Below are positions 50,458-62,340 of a stretch of DNA of 64,000 bases, piece after piece. This DNA is from Sipunculus nudus (lineage: Eukaryota > Annelida > Sipuncula > Golfingiida > Sipunculidae): positions 5,594,019 to 5,658,018 of the forward strand of contig CM049306.1 of assembly GCA_026874595.1 (NCBI GenBank). Reading direction: 5' to 3'. The stretch's first letter is position 1; every line of letters begins with the position of its first letter. The notes under the pieces were generated by a model. The model saw nothing but the letters and a program-made list of their open reading frames with translations. It was not told the origin of the DNA and searched no databases. The translations under genes were made by a program, and so were the position numbers.

Positions 50458-52256
50458 TGTTATGATAATGATGATTATTGGGCCAAATACTATAAATTCT
50501 GTTCAGTTAAGCTTTGTATACAGGTACATTCAGGACAGGCTTGTGGGTAGAATCTTTTGGACAAAAAATAAGCAGTATCCACTGTACTGGAAACGAAGGT
50601 TTGGGAGGAAATAATTTTAATTTTATACTTCAAGTTCTGGTGTAACCATATGAACAGATAATAAGGATGAGGATGATTGTCATTTCAAATCTTTATCATA
50701 TCTGTCAGTTAAATTTGGTTCCAAATCAGTGATAGCCTTGTTTGATCCAGGTAGCAGTATAAATATTATGTCAAGCTCTCATTTTAATTCTTTGCCAACA
50801 AATGTAAGAACCTCACTAATGCCAGGCTCATATGATACAATCGCAGTAGCAAACAGCCAAACTGTACATATTTTGGGCTAAGCTAGGGTGAAAGTTAAAA
50901 TATCTTTTGGAAAGCAGAGCATTCTTGTATAAGTCTTAAAAGAATCATCCCATCCATTCATTTTTGGGTCAGAATACATGCACGCAAAAGAGGGGATATG
51001 TCATAAATTAAAGGAACCATAGTATCAGGTTGATTAAAGCTATGCTCAGAGCTAATAAACAAGTCACGATACCCCCACACAGTGAAACCTTTGTAGGGGG
51101 TAAACTTCCGAAATATATTACCACAGGTTTATAGGGCATATGTAAGCCTAGGGTTCCAGATCAAAGTCCCATTAGATCTTGTTGATAAAATTGTCACATC
51201 TCAAAGAACGGACAATAAAAATAATAATTCATTGTCTCCAATTGTATCAGTTTCTGAGGTAGAAAAAGCAGATGAGCAGGTAACATATATAGTAATATAT
51301 AACAAATATAGGAGAAGATCGGGGTAATGTTTCATGTGATATCTCACCTGTCCCTGTACGCAGGTCCCGCCGTGAGCGCAAGGAACCTGACCGATATGGT
51401 GTAGCCATCACGACATTAGCAATGGTGCGAGTGTATCGTCAGATAATGCAGGGTACCATGAAATCAAGAGAGTTCTCAAGTATCGAGGGAAAGACGGTCG
51501 AATAGAACATGAGTTCAAATTAAAGGTGAACCCTCTTAAAAGGCTGTATGGATTAAGCTTTCAAGTTTGGTTAAGAGATGAAGAGAATTTGTGATGAAAA
51601 ATGTTATTCCGAAAATAAAAGCTATGTGAATATATATTGTATGCATAAACTCCTCATTTGTGTTGACGGTAATATGTTTATTTGTATTTTCACTGTTAGA
51701 GCGCATGTTTTTGAGAGTGATAATGACAGTCCAGAAAAGTTTCTCTTAGAAAAACAAGGAACTCTACGTAATGGTTAACTAGAAATTACCCAATGTAACA
51801 TGACATTTCTGAAATTGTTAAGTAAACTGTTTAGAATATTAGATTGCATGAATGAGATTGGCCATCCATTATAAGTCTGTTTCATGTTATGTGATTGCTT
51901 GATGATCAGATAATCTTATTCATTCCCAGTCATGATGTTATTTTGTATGGGTGTCATGTATCACCGCTTGTATGTTCCTATAATTGCAAGACACGTTAGA
52001 CTGTGAGCATATATGGGTAACGGTCAAAAGTATTATTTTAGTTAAGACCAAGCGTCCGTTTAGTCATTGCGTGTATAAAGTACCGAATGAAAGTATTCAT
52101 TATCAGCTGTATTTGTTATGAGAATGAAACTTTATGAATTGTTACAAATATTTTATTCACTGGATTATTATTATTATATATATCCAAAATGACACAGATT
52201 ATATTAACTCAGTCTACAGATATGGTGTCATTCAATATGTAAATAATATATATATG

Positions 52257-52327
<71 letters not shown>

Positions 52328-52908
52328 TGACAACACTTCCTTATATTAACCTTGTTTTGTGATATTATTACATGTACTTGCAATGATTGTATCAGGAATG
52401 CTATGTAGCCTTCCAATGAATGATTTTATTTAGTTCATTTGAAATATATCTTTTATTTGTATAAGTGACATGTCTTAAATGTATCCCTTAACTGTGCATA
52501 CACAGAACACATCACATGTTAGTAACTTTCCTTTATGTAAGGTCTGATATGATTTCGGACTGTTTTGAAATGTTTTTTTAATTTAATTCATTTTAACCTT
52601 TGTAATTGTTTATCTAGCCTGAATATTCTTATACTGATTTCAGTAAAGGTGGCATTTTGTTATTAACATGAATGTTGTACGCTTTCAGAACTTGTAATAT
52701 TTCTTTATCCTTCTTAATAGTCTTAAATATTTAGTGAATAGGCCATACTGTAAAATTGTGTGACCAAAATTTTAAATAAGCGGCCTCATGTTATGATTAT
52801 GATGATTGTTGGGCCAAAAAACTATAAATTCTTGTTATTGTTCAGTTAAGCTTTGTAAACAGGTTCAGTCAGTACAGGCATTTAGGTAGAATCCTTTACC
52901 CCCCACAG
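50458..52908 (+). mobile_element. Decayed, internally deleted LTR-retroelement
   Basis: Direct repeats of about 105-120 bp (50458-50564 and 52789-52908) begin TGTTATGAT and contain GTTCAGTTAAGCTTTGTA and GGTAGAATC. Between them, around 50705-51000, a frame reads ALFDPGSSINIMSS, then AVANSQTVHILG and PFIFGSEYM. This is the pattern of a retroviral-type aspartic protease (D-x-G-S, here DPGSS). It carries two in-frame stops. Around 51345-51405 PVPVRRSRRERKEPDRYG resembles the basic C-terminal tail common in Ty3-like polyproteins. Reverse transcriptase, RNase H and the integrase core are absent, so the element is deleted and nonfunctional. Confidence 0.6.
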
Positions 52909-54104
52909 GGCAGATAACTCTTTTTGCCCTTGTGATGACAAGGGGCGCTTTGAGTGGTGTTCAGGGTGCAGAAATGTTGTAAACTGCCCTGTGTCGAGCA
53001 ACTTGATCCTATCCTTAGATTGTCAACTTCATCTCTCAACCAAATTTTTCATTTTATATAAGACTTAATGTGAGTTCAAACTCGAAAGTATTAAGATTAT
53101 ATGGATAGTCAGGACATTTCTTATTTCTAAATGGACAGTATTTTTTATTCTGGTTAGAGATCAGTATTATAATATTCAGTAGCTTTAATCGAAGAATTTG
53201 GTTGGTAAGTCAGGTTTAGGGACGTACTTAATTAAGGGCTTTACAGGCCCTAGGCAAGGGGGCACTTCTCCGTTTTTATTTAAATTCATAAAAGCCTCAT
53301 TTTTCAAGATTGATATTTTTTTTTAAATTAAGGAAAGATCATTTGATCAGTATTGTAGTTAGAAATGTCTGCTTTCAGTTTATATATATATATATATGGA
53401 CATATTTTGTGAATAAAAACAAAATTAACTTTACTATTACCACAAGGATGGAAATTTATCATGATTGGTTAGAAAAAGTGAGCAAGAATACATGAATATA
53501 TATGTAAAATCTACGTGGAGCCCTGGATCCCAAGGAAGGTAACAAGGGCCTATATATTTACAAAACATTGCCAATTGTCTGCAGATTTGATAAATGTTCA
53601 GATTCAGCTTTTATAAATTTTGTGTGTACAAATGCCTTTTAAAAAGAAAGTGAAATATTGTTACCAGAAAGGTCATATATATATTGTGATGCCTTGGCGG
53701 AGGTCTTAGGGCCTTTCTAGTATTAAAGATGTATTAAAATCACAGGGTGAGGTGCCCTAAGTGCAGTTATTAATTACCGATTCATATGCATTCCTACTAT
53801 AATTCAGCGTTTTGGGTGTGGTTGGGACCAACCGTTTGTCCAAGTTTATCTCTTGGCCACTAGGTCAAGTCAACCCCACACATTCGGACATTTCCCATAT
53901 ATAAACCCTTTTCAATAGAAATACCCCCTGATATAAATATATATAAGAGATATATGAGAGACTCAAAAGATGGGCTGCTTTGCATAATGATATATACACA
54001 TATATACACGTAGTTAATGGCGTGTTTGTGTGTGGTTGACTGTGTATAAATATATTTAAACCTACCTTAAGGCGTGACTGCAGTGAGGCTTATTCACAGG
54101 TAGG
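52909..54104. other. No gene seen
   Basis: AT-rich DNA. It begins with a locally GC-richer part (52905-52990) containing an imperfect inverted pair, GGGCAGATAACTC and GCCCTTGTG. There is nothing identifiable beyond that. Confidence 0.4.
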
Positions 54105-54167
54105 TATATAAACCACTTGACTTCTCCCAGTGCCGACGGACGAGACTCCTTGTGAGCTGTCGTAAGT
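54105..54167 (+). promoter_or_regulatory. Promoter-like site with TATA box and splice donor
   Basis: TATATAAA at 54105-54112 is followed 50 bases later by a consensus donor GTAAGT (54162-54167). The context AGGTAGGTATATAAACC and GTGCCGACGG loosely resembles the leader region proposed for gene A. No downstream Rost exon exists on the plus strand, so it may be a relic. Confidence 0.3.
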
Positions 54168-54281
54168 TTGAAGTGCTGCTGTCGATATAGATACAGCTGA
54201 GTAATGGTATGTAAGACTCTTTATCAGACACGTGACCTCTCTCTACATCCGGCTCAAAGCATAAACCTAACTTGAAGTGGA

Positions 54282-54525
54282 CTTTGATAGGTCGATTAAG
54301 TTAGGACTTTATTTCGTGATAATGAGGCCGCTTAGAGCAGAGAATCGGTCAGGCCTATGAGAAGCTTTACAACATGTAATAATGCTTCAAAATAGTACCA
54401 TATCTCGACCGCGACTTGACAAGCATGTGGACCTGGCGGTCGATTGATATTGACACAAGAACGTACCCCCGTATCCTGGTCTGGTTCTCATGAAGCGACA
54501 TAGCGTTCAGGTTTCGTCATAAAGC
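54282..54525. other. Segment paralogous to 7806-8045
   Basis: It shares the ordered words listed for 7806-8045, from GGACTTTGAT to CCCCGTATCCTGG and TTTCGTCATAAA. It is an old duplicate now lying between genes B and C. Confidence 0.6.
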
Positions 54526-55019
54526 ATCGTCGTGGTCCTCCTTTTGTTTCTCTGAAATAGAAAATTTAGGCGAAAAAAATCATTGTCGGGAATTTTGTCT
54601 ACCCAGATTGCAAAGTAAAATGTTTTCACACCGCCCCCGTTCACTGGCCACCCTCTCCTGCTCACTATATGATACCTGCACCCCCCCCTACACACACACA
54701 CACACACACGTTATAAAATCATCTGTCCGTCCACTTTACACTAGAGTGAAGAGAGGCCATCAACATGGCAAAAAGGCATTTGCCTGCACATAAAATGGCT
54801 GACCGTAAGTCAGGTGCAAATGCACTTTTATCTTTCCGTGTAAACAGCGTTTATTAGAACTTTACACTAAGTATAGGCAGCGGCTGACACCTTTAATGTT
54901 ACTGACTGTGTGACTCTATTGTTTGCGTTCTTCTGAAAGGAAATCTGGATATACTATCTGTACTGCTGTAGTACTAGTTACTATACATGTTTTACAACCA
55001 GTTGTTTACAATCGCTGAG

Positions 55020-55303
55020 CTATCCCCCCCCCCCCCCCGTGGCTTGTACGACTTTGAAAACTACCTCTGAGTAGAACTCTGCCTAATGGTTATAAGTGTT
55101 TGAAATTCAGCCATATTTGAGATCTATTGCACAATACGAGCAGAATAAAATATTAAAAAGAGCAAGGAAAAAATTGAAATCGACGGTTTTGCATCCGGGA
55201 GACTTGTCCAAAAACATATAACATTACCCAAATATTGATTAAGAAATAAACTTCTATAAGCGTTCCCTCCAAACGGGGGGGGGGGGGGGGGGGGGGGGAG
55301 GGG
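55020..55303. repeat. Homopolymer C and G runs
   Basis: A C-run at about 55025-55038 and a G-run of over 20 bases at about 55276-55298. Long G-runs also occur at 1140-1168, 25740-25768 and 63930-63942. These are potential quadruplex sites and frequent sequencing-error sites. Confidence 0.8.
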
Positions 55304-55374
55304 CGTTGAGGCTTAATAAGCCTGAAACATTATGGAACTTTTGTTATCTAGCAAACTTTACACAAACACACACG

Positions 55375-55442
<68 letters not shown>

Positions 55443-55450
55443 TATATATA

Positions 55451-57949
55451 TAATATACATTAAAATTAAATTTTAAGTAAATGAATTCAATTTTGCAGAG
55501 CTTCAATATTTTTTTCAAATTTATTCCATCAATACTATAATTTAAAAAAAAAATCCACGAGAGGGAGCCTCTCCCACAACCCTCTTCCTACCAGCCCTTT
55601 GCGCCCTTGCATGTTCTGCCTGTATACCTACACGTGGTTAGACGATAATATACGCTCCTTACATTTGTCTATATATAGCGGAAAGCAGTCTATCCGTGAA
55701 CCGTTGTAATTTAAATATCTACATTGGACCTCATTGAACATCTCTGGTAATAATATTTATTTTTTTGAGCCGAAGGACAAGCCGCGCAGTGTTATGGCTG
55801 ATGCCATTTCCGGCATTACAGGGATGTTCGCGAGCTTCAAGCACAAGAGTTTGATTAAAATAATTATAATTTCCATCATAAAGGTCTGATTTCATTGTTA
55901 TGTTATTTTTCGCCATATGGTTTAGATTGAAGTTAACGTTATGTCATTTTTAAAACAAGGTTAGGAAAGATAATCATGTGAAGGTCCATGTTGTGTCATT
56001 TTCGACAACTGTAAGGTCTTAAGAATGTTCTTCCGTTGTCGGCACTCGAGCTTTTCATAACTAAATCGATTTAAACATATATTTTTTTATTTTTATTTGA
56101 AACTTAAATGTTTGGGTAATATTTGTGATTTCTGTTATAAGTGCTATGGCAACGATATGTCACTTCTATTGAAATTCCATGACTGCAAAAAAGAGGTGAG
56201 AAAATTACAAAACTTTCACCCTGAAGACATTTTATAGGTATGCCTATAAAGTCCGACAGAGGGCCATATTTTACTTTCGTTGTCTTTTTTTTGTTGTTTT
56301 GTATCTCGTATTTTTTATGGGTGGCCTTTTGTGCAAATAGTGCGCATGCGCGTGCGTGATTAAGGAACTTAAAGTCCAGTTAAATGTGCTTCGATATTCA
56401 TAGGCATCAGTTATCCGCTCTGATAAATAAATAACTGAACTCGTATTCATAAAATGCATAAATAATTATAAGGAATAGACGTATATCATGCTGAAGGGGA
56501 TTCATTTATGACGGCCGGCGTGGAGGTTAACGTCGACCAAGCTTAGAGTCACAAGCGTGTAAGTAAATGGAAGGCTTTTTTTATATTATTGTTTTATTAA
56601 TATAGGGACATTATTTTCGTTTGGTATGCAGCTGATACGTTGAGAATGTAGGGATTAGTTTTAGTCCAGACACTACTGCTCTGCGCTGTTACTCATCGAG
56701 GTCGGTATATAGTTCTGTCAGATTTCAATGGGCGAGTTTGTAGATTCCCTGGGAAAAAACAACAGGATATCACAGACTTTCGTGGGGTTAGATGAAAAGA
56801 TTCGCACAAATCGTGAAACTGCAAATTTATTCATGCAGTGATTGAAAGTGTGTAAATCGTTATATATGATAGGTCGAATATGATGTCATCGCAATATGGT
56901 AATTAGCTGTATTTTACTGAGAACAAGGAACAGCTAATTAAATCAATCTCTACCATGGGTCGTATGACCCTATCGCAGGTCCACTGAGGACTTTTGTGTT
57001 GACATAAATCTGCTTTGCGGAATTAAGCTTCAAAATTCTCCGAAATTATTTTAGGTACTTGAAGGAACGTCAGTGAAAAGACTTACATTAATTCACGCTA
57101 TTGGAACTAACTCAACGATAAACTCTTGGATTTAGTTTTTTTACGTAAGTTTGAGTGGACTGTTCGGATTTTACATGGCATATTACTGTAGAATATATTA
57201 TGATATCCATAAGGCTGGTCAGGTTTATATATGTTTATGTATGAATTGTCTCCAAATTACACAAAAATTAAGGATTTCAAAGAAAATAAGTATGGTATAC
57301 GCAGTTAACTCGTACGTTGGTGTTTCTGGTATTACAAACTCCCTTTAAATTTTATATCACAGGGATAAGCCATAATATTGCTTGGTGTATTCGACAATTG
57401 ATTATTTATCCACTTATGCCGGTTTTCGGAACTATGTTCTATTAGAAGTAATAAGGTCATTTGGAAAAAGATTGGTCGGTGATATGGTACGGCTATTAAG
57501 TTAAGTTAAAAAAGTTGATAGTCTTTTATTTAATTTTTGCAGGATACTAATAATATTTTTTGTCACCTTTTGACTTAATGGCCGAATCTTTGATATGAAC
57601 GAGATAATTTATGGGAAAGTCTGTCACCTTAATGTGACTTCAGCTCTGGCATTGCACAATATGACCGGATCTGATTCTGTTGATGTCAGTCCATCCTTTT
57701 TGGAGACCATGAAGAATATTTTGAGTTTATTCTGAATTGCGGACTCTTTGCGACACTTAATCAGGCCTACCGTGTCATTATGAAATTATAATGTATTGCC
57801 ACTCTATATGACGGAATTGTAATTGACCTGTCCACCACAGCAAAAATGCTCCGCCATTTTAACCTTATTATTTTAATGAGCCCCAAAATTGCTCCTACAC
57901 AAAAGGTCTTCCATGCCAATGGCAGCGAGAGCTGCTTACAACATAATAA
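55451..57949. other. No gene seen
   Basis: Intergenic AT-rich sequence. The short open frames lack any recognisable motif. Confidence 0.4.
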
Positions 57950-57997
57950 TGACGTCACAAAGGTCGATGACGTATGACGTCGCATTGACTGACGTCA
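57950..57997. promoter_or_regulatory. Cluster of four TGACGT motifs (CRE-like)
   Basis: Two full palindromes TGACGTCA (57950-57957 and 57990-57997) flank TGACGTAT (57968) and TGACGTCG (57975), all within 48 bp. TGACGTCA is the CREB/ATF binding site. The cluster lies about 730 bp beyond the stop codon of gene C, so its target is unclear. It could be an enhancer or the promoter of an unrecognised transcript. Confidence 0.55.
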
Positions 57998-58267
57998 TCA
58001 ACTGGTATCGCTGTCGTGCATTGTTGAATATATCGCAGTCATTGTGACCTGTGTTGCAATATTTTGCATTATTTCTCACACGAATTACGTGCCAGGTAAG
58101 ACATTATCATTCACTCGGTAGTCGGAGAAATGGCTCCTGCAACCTATAGCCTAGAACTTTTTATACTGTCTCCTTTGTATAACAAAATATCCCGGAAAAC
58201 ATGCCGAAATGGGTACTGGTACAGACTACACGTGTCCCGTTTGACAGAGCTCTGTCAAATTATGCAA

Positions 58268-58294
58268 TTTTTTTTTTTTTTTTTTTTTTTTTTT
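58268..58294 (+). repeat. Poly(T) tract
   Basis: A run of over 25 T. No retroposed sequence could be assigned on its minus-strand 5' side. Confidence 0.9.
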
Positions 58295-58486
58295 CGGCTG
58301 ATTGACGCTTTACAATGTTTACGGTCACCTGATTGGTTGCTCGTTAGTCCAATGCTTATGATTATTCACTGAATGAATATGCGATTAAGGTCACATAGAT
58401 TCCATGGATAGGTCAATTGGTACCTAGTTTTTGTACCTAACATTATGTATGACTAAATGGTTTATATACTAATAATTTAGCGTATT

Positions 58487-58492
58487 TTTATT
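58487..58492 (-). terminator. Candidate polyadenylation signal of gene C
   Basis: AATAAA is on the minus strand about 235 bases after the stop codon of gene C. Confidence 0.4.
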
Positions 58493-58726
58493 ATTGTAGG
58501 CCTATTGTTCAACCATGACAGCTTAATTGCTTTTTGCAACATTTGATCGTCAAATCTAAGTGACCGTTACACCGTCACTTTCACACAAACCGATTAATAC
58601 AGTATTTATATCTGCTTTTCTTCCCCTGGTGTTTAAAGAATCAGTTCAGGCGAAGCACTGTGGGAACCTGGGTATCAGTCTGAATTTGGTACGTAACGGG
58701 GCGACACCTGGTGTAGATTGTCGACA

Positions 58727-61700
58727 TTACACGGATTCTGGGCTGGGTGCCTCCCTGGCCGGTTCCTGGTCGGGACTCGCCGGGATCCTCAGTACTTTGG
58801 TACACACATACATTCTTAGTTTGAACAAAGCAAACAATAATGAGTGAATAAGAGGAACGGCGACTAGTAACAACAGGAGGGTGACGCCAGCCGAACTCCC
58901 GGGCTTGTTCCAGTCTATGACGCTCGGATATAACACGTTCTTGTGGTCGACAGCCCAGATTATAACAGAAAATAAAGTATAGAACAGGCCGTACAGCATC
59001 AAGTAAACGAAGTGGTAAAACTTCACAGGAATTGCGGATATCATGAACTCCAGTAACAAAACAACAGAGTTTAACCCATGTACGTGCACATCATCCACAT
59101 TGGGCCCGCTCAGCTTTTTTGCAGCAGCCATTTCTGGATATAGCACAGTAAAGTATATAACTGTAACAAGAGGCGCTATTCCTGTGGCCATAGTGAATAA
59201 AACCCAATTAATCTTGATGTACCATGGCAGAGGGTGTCCTTGTCTCCCACACGTTTCCAAGTAATGGACGTCAATCGGAGCCTCTGAGCGCGAACACAAG
59301 TTACCGGCTCTCACAGAGTGTACCAGAGTAATGACGGCGGCCAGCACCAGGTGGCAGCATAGGACGGTAAAGCTCCAGATGGTCAGCCAGACGGGTGCCG
59401 GGTATCCGCGTGGAGTGGTGTAGAAGACAGTGCAGGACAGCACGAGCCACGTCGTCATGTAAACCGCCAACGTCACACGATACAACACAAACACCACAGG
59501 CGGGAATCCCCACTGAAACATTAAATATGAAAATAGTTATATAAGAATCCTCACAAAATATAACGTTGTAAAGCCTGAACTTGAAAAATTCATCATTTTT
59601 GACTGGCTTCTACGTAAATGACGCAACGTAAACAACTGGCGCAACATTCACGTACCAGCGCCAACCGTAATGTTAAAAATTTTCGTTTGGCGTCACGCTA
59701 CTAAAGTTAAAGTTAAAGTTGTATTTTGGTCGAATGACCTCTGTGTATTGGGATCTGGAAGGTCATTAAATACTGACTTTATTATTATATAATATATATC
59801 GACTCCCCTTCACCAATGTCTTTATGTCAGGTAACATTCCCCCCGATAATTCCTGATTGTATATATCCAGCCTTCACAAAGCCTTTTTGTTATCTCCGCC
59901 AACGGAGGTATACCAGGGGTAAATACGATAGACCGCGTGTTTGTAGATCAGGGGCCGGTGTTTGTGGATCAGAGGCCGGTGTTTGTAGATCAGGGACAGG
60001 TGTTTGTGGATCAGGGACTGGTGTTTGTAGATCAGGGGCCGGTGTTTGTGGATCAGGGGCCGGTGTTTGTAGATCAGGGACAGGTGTTTGTGGATCAGGG
60101 ACTGGTGTTTGTAGATCAGAGGCCGGTGTTTGTGGATCAGGGATCGGTGTTTGTACATCAGGGACCGGTGTTTGTGGATCAGGGACCGGTGTTTGTACAT
60201 CAGGGACCGTTGTTTGTGGATCAGGGGCCGGTGTTTGTAGATCAGGGGCCGGTGTTTGTGGATCAGGAACTGGTGTTTGTAGATCAGGGACCGGTGTTTG
60301 TAGATCAGGGACCGGTGTTTGTAGAACAGGGACCATTGTTTGTGGATCAGGGACCAGTGTTTGTAGATCAGGGGCCGGTGTTTGGTGATCAGGGACTGGT
60401 GTTTGTAGATCAGGGACCGGTGTTTGTAGATCAGAGGCCGGTGTTTGTGGATCAGGGACAGGTGTTAATGGATCAGGGACCATTGTTTGTGGATCAGGGG
60501 CCGGTGATTGTAGATCAGGGACAGGTGTTTGTAGATCAGGGACCGGTGTTTGTGGATCAGGGGCCGGTGTTTATAGATCAGGGACATGTGTTTGTAGATC
60601 AGGGACCGGCGTTTGTGGATCAGGGGCTGGTGTTTATAGATCAGGGACAGGTGTTTGTAGATCAAGGACCGGTGTTTGAGGATCAGGGGCCGGTGTTTAT
60701 AGATCAGGGACCGGTGTTTGTAGATCAGGGGCCGGTGTTTGTAGATCAGGGGCCGGTGATTGTAGATCAGGGGCCGGTGTTTGGTACTCGTTAACAAGTG
60801 TACTCCGTGGAAGGACAAGTGAACGATGTTTTTGTGTGCGTCCGACCAATATATACCTTCAAAAGTTCAGAATGAATTTTGTATTGGACTTTGTATTGGA
60901 TTGGTTATTGGCAAAGACGAATGCTCATCTCTATATGCAGAGCCATCGAAATTTGCTGCTTTTTTAATGCTCTTTCGTGTTTTTTTGCGACGCAAGAGTA
61001 CAATTTTTATTGATTTTATATATTATAAAAACAACTGATGAGCCAATGCCTTTTCTGCTGTGACTTCGCACGCATCATATACCAGACTCTGTACTCCAGA
61101 CAGATACTATTAGTTTATTTGTTTTTCCCATAAAAAATCTCAAAACGTTCGGAGGGACTTTCATTTGAACATGTCTGAAAACGCGTTTTAAATTATTTGA
61201 ACAGTCCATATCACCTAATGTTGTCAATGGATTTCAGGGAATTAATGTTGAATGTTTTGATATGGATTGAACAATTTGTATTCTGGCCTGGATGCGGATG
61301 TCGTTTTTATTGCTGTCTAGTTATATTGCATTATTGTGATTCTATACATATACTAGTATTCTACTACATTCCTAACGTAGTAGTCAGGCCCTGTTCTTTC
61401 TGGAATTCCGTCCGCTGTAATCCTTTTTCTTGGTCAAAGGGGAAGAGGACAAGGTTCAAAGCTGGGAGATCGAATCTCAGCCGAAGCGGTGAGATTTCTT
61501 TTTATTGTCGGTCCTAAACCCAGGGTGAGACTGTGCCCAACAGCTGTGTTACACTCGCAAACGAGTGCGCATTAGGGGGGTCTCTCGGTAATATGACCAA
61601 GCAATGGGGAAGACCCGCAGGAGTGGTATACTCGGAGCCTGGTTAACGCCAGGATTATCGCGTACAAGCCCCTGTCACGTGGTCCAAAACCGGAATCGAA

Positions 61701-62184
61701 TTCTACAGATGTACATAGTACTTGGTCAGGCTGTTACCTCCATATAAAACTATCCGTCCACCATGCAGGGTGTTATATGTTCAAAGTCTACAAATAACGA
61801 ACTGACTATTAGCCTTTCGGGGGGAGAGGGGTTAATTCCCTCCGCCAGTAGGTTATACGTTCATTTCCGTTCCTCTGTGTGTTTGTTCACAACTCACGCA
61901 ATCATGAACGAAACCCCTTGAAATTTTCAGGGCATTTAGGGAATGGGCCAATGAAGGGTCATTAGAGATTTAGGAATTTTATCCAGGAATATTGACAAAT
62001 GTGTAGTGACTTATGCACACTCAGAAACGTACACTCAGAATGCAGATTTCTAGGTGTATACATGGCCTCTCCATTCATTCCACACGTCCCATACCTGAGC
62101 CTTATAAAACACATCATTCCGGTGGTAGCGGAGAAGCACATTCCTCGGCCGTAACTCCCGCTTCAGACTCTGTATACAAGGCAT
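58727..62184 (-). CDS. Rolling stone-like multipass membrane protein C
   Basis: This is a spliced gene of 291 residues. Exon 1 (62184-62095) encodes MPCIQSLKRELRPRNVLLRY and on to VFYKAQ, then a GTATGG donor. Exon 2 (59512-58727) follows acceptor ATGTTTCAG, starts WGFPPVVFVLYRVTLAVYMT and ends TAA. The in-frame MFQ ahead of it is intronic. Landmarks are VLCCHLVLAAVITLVHSVRA, LPWYIKINW, DVHVHGLNSVVLLLEF (His at 172 and 174 within VHVH), AIPVKFYHFVY, WAVDHKNVLYP and VIDWNKP, with about six membrane segments and a short Pro/Glu-rich tail. The exon-1 length and the split point are identical to A and B, so the three are tandem paralogues. The 2.58 kb intron contains a 21-bp minisatellite. The function of this family outside flies is not established. 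Confidence 0.9.
59935..60785. repeat. Minisatellite, 21-bp unit, about 40 copies
   Basis: The unit is GGTGTTTGTAGATCAGGGAC with one more base, and TAGA alternates with TGGA. Because 21 is a multiple of 3, several frames on both strands stay open for 100-285 codons, reading for example VFVDQGP on plus and PVPDLQT on minus. They lack splice or start context and lie inside the intron of gene C, so I regard them as by-products. An adjacent motif TCTCCGCCAACGGAGGTATA (59894-59913) is a short palindrome that may mark the insertion of a larger repeat. Confidence 0.9.
61430..61700. repeat. Possible SINE-like repeat
   Basis: It contains GGGAGATCGAATCTCAGCCG, similar to a tRNA B-box, followed by moderately GC-rich sequence unlike its surroundings. 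I see no A-box, tail or target duplication, so the call is weak. It is in the intron of gene C. Confidence 0.2.
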
Positions 62185-62340
62185 AGTGGGTGCCGTCTAC
62201 CTGGAAAGATAAAACAGAACTGGTCAACCCAGTTATTTAAAGCACATTGGGAGCCGCTCTACCTGAAATAATACTACAGAACTATAGTCAAACCTGTTAT
62301 AAATTCAAATCACAGTGGCTACCGTCCTACCTGAAAAAAA
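62185..62340 (-). repeat. Three diverged copies of the acceptor and start region of gene C
   Basis: On the minus strand three blocks begin with a pyrimidine run and CAGGTAG: near 62330 (TTTTTTTTCAGGTAGGACGG), near 62262 (TTATTTCAGGTAGAGCGG) and 62206 (TATCTTTCCAGGTAGACGG). Each continues with CCAATGTG or CCACTATG type sequence aligned to the real start codon at 62184. The real exon uses the last acceptor (exon start 62200). Confidence 0.65.

Noticed and set aside
59937-60794. 285-codon plus-strand frame
   Set aside because: It is a 21-bp minisatellite inside the intron of gene C; several frames are open on both strands.
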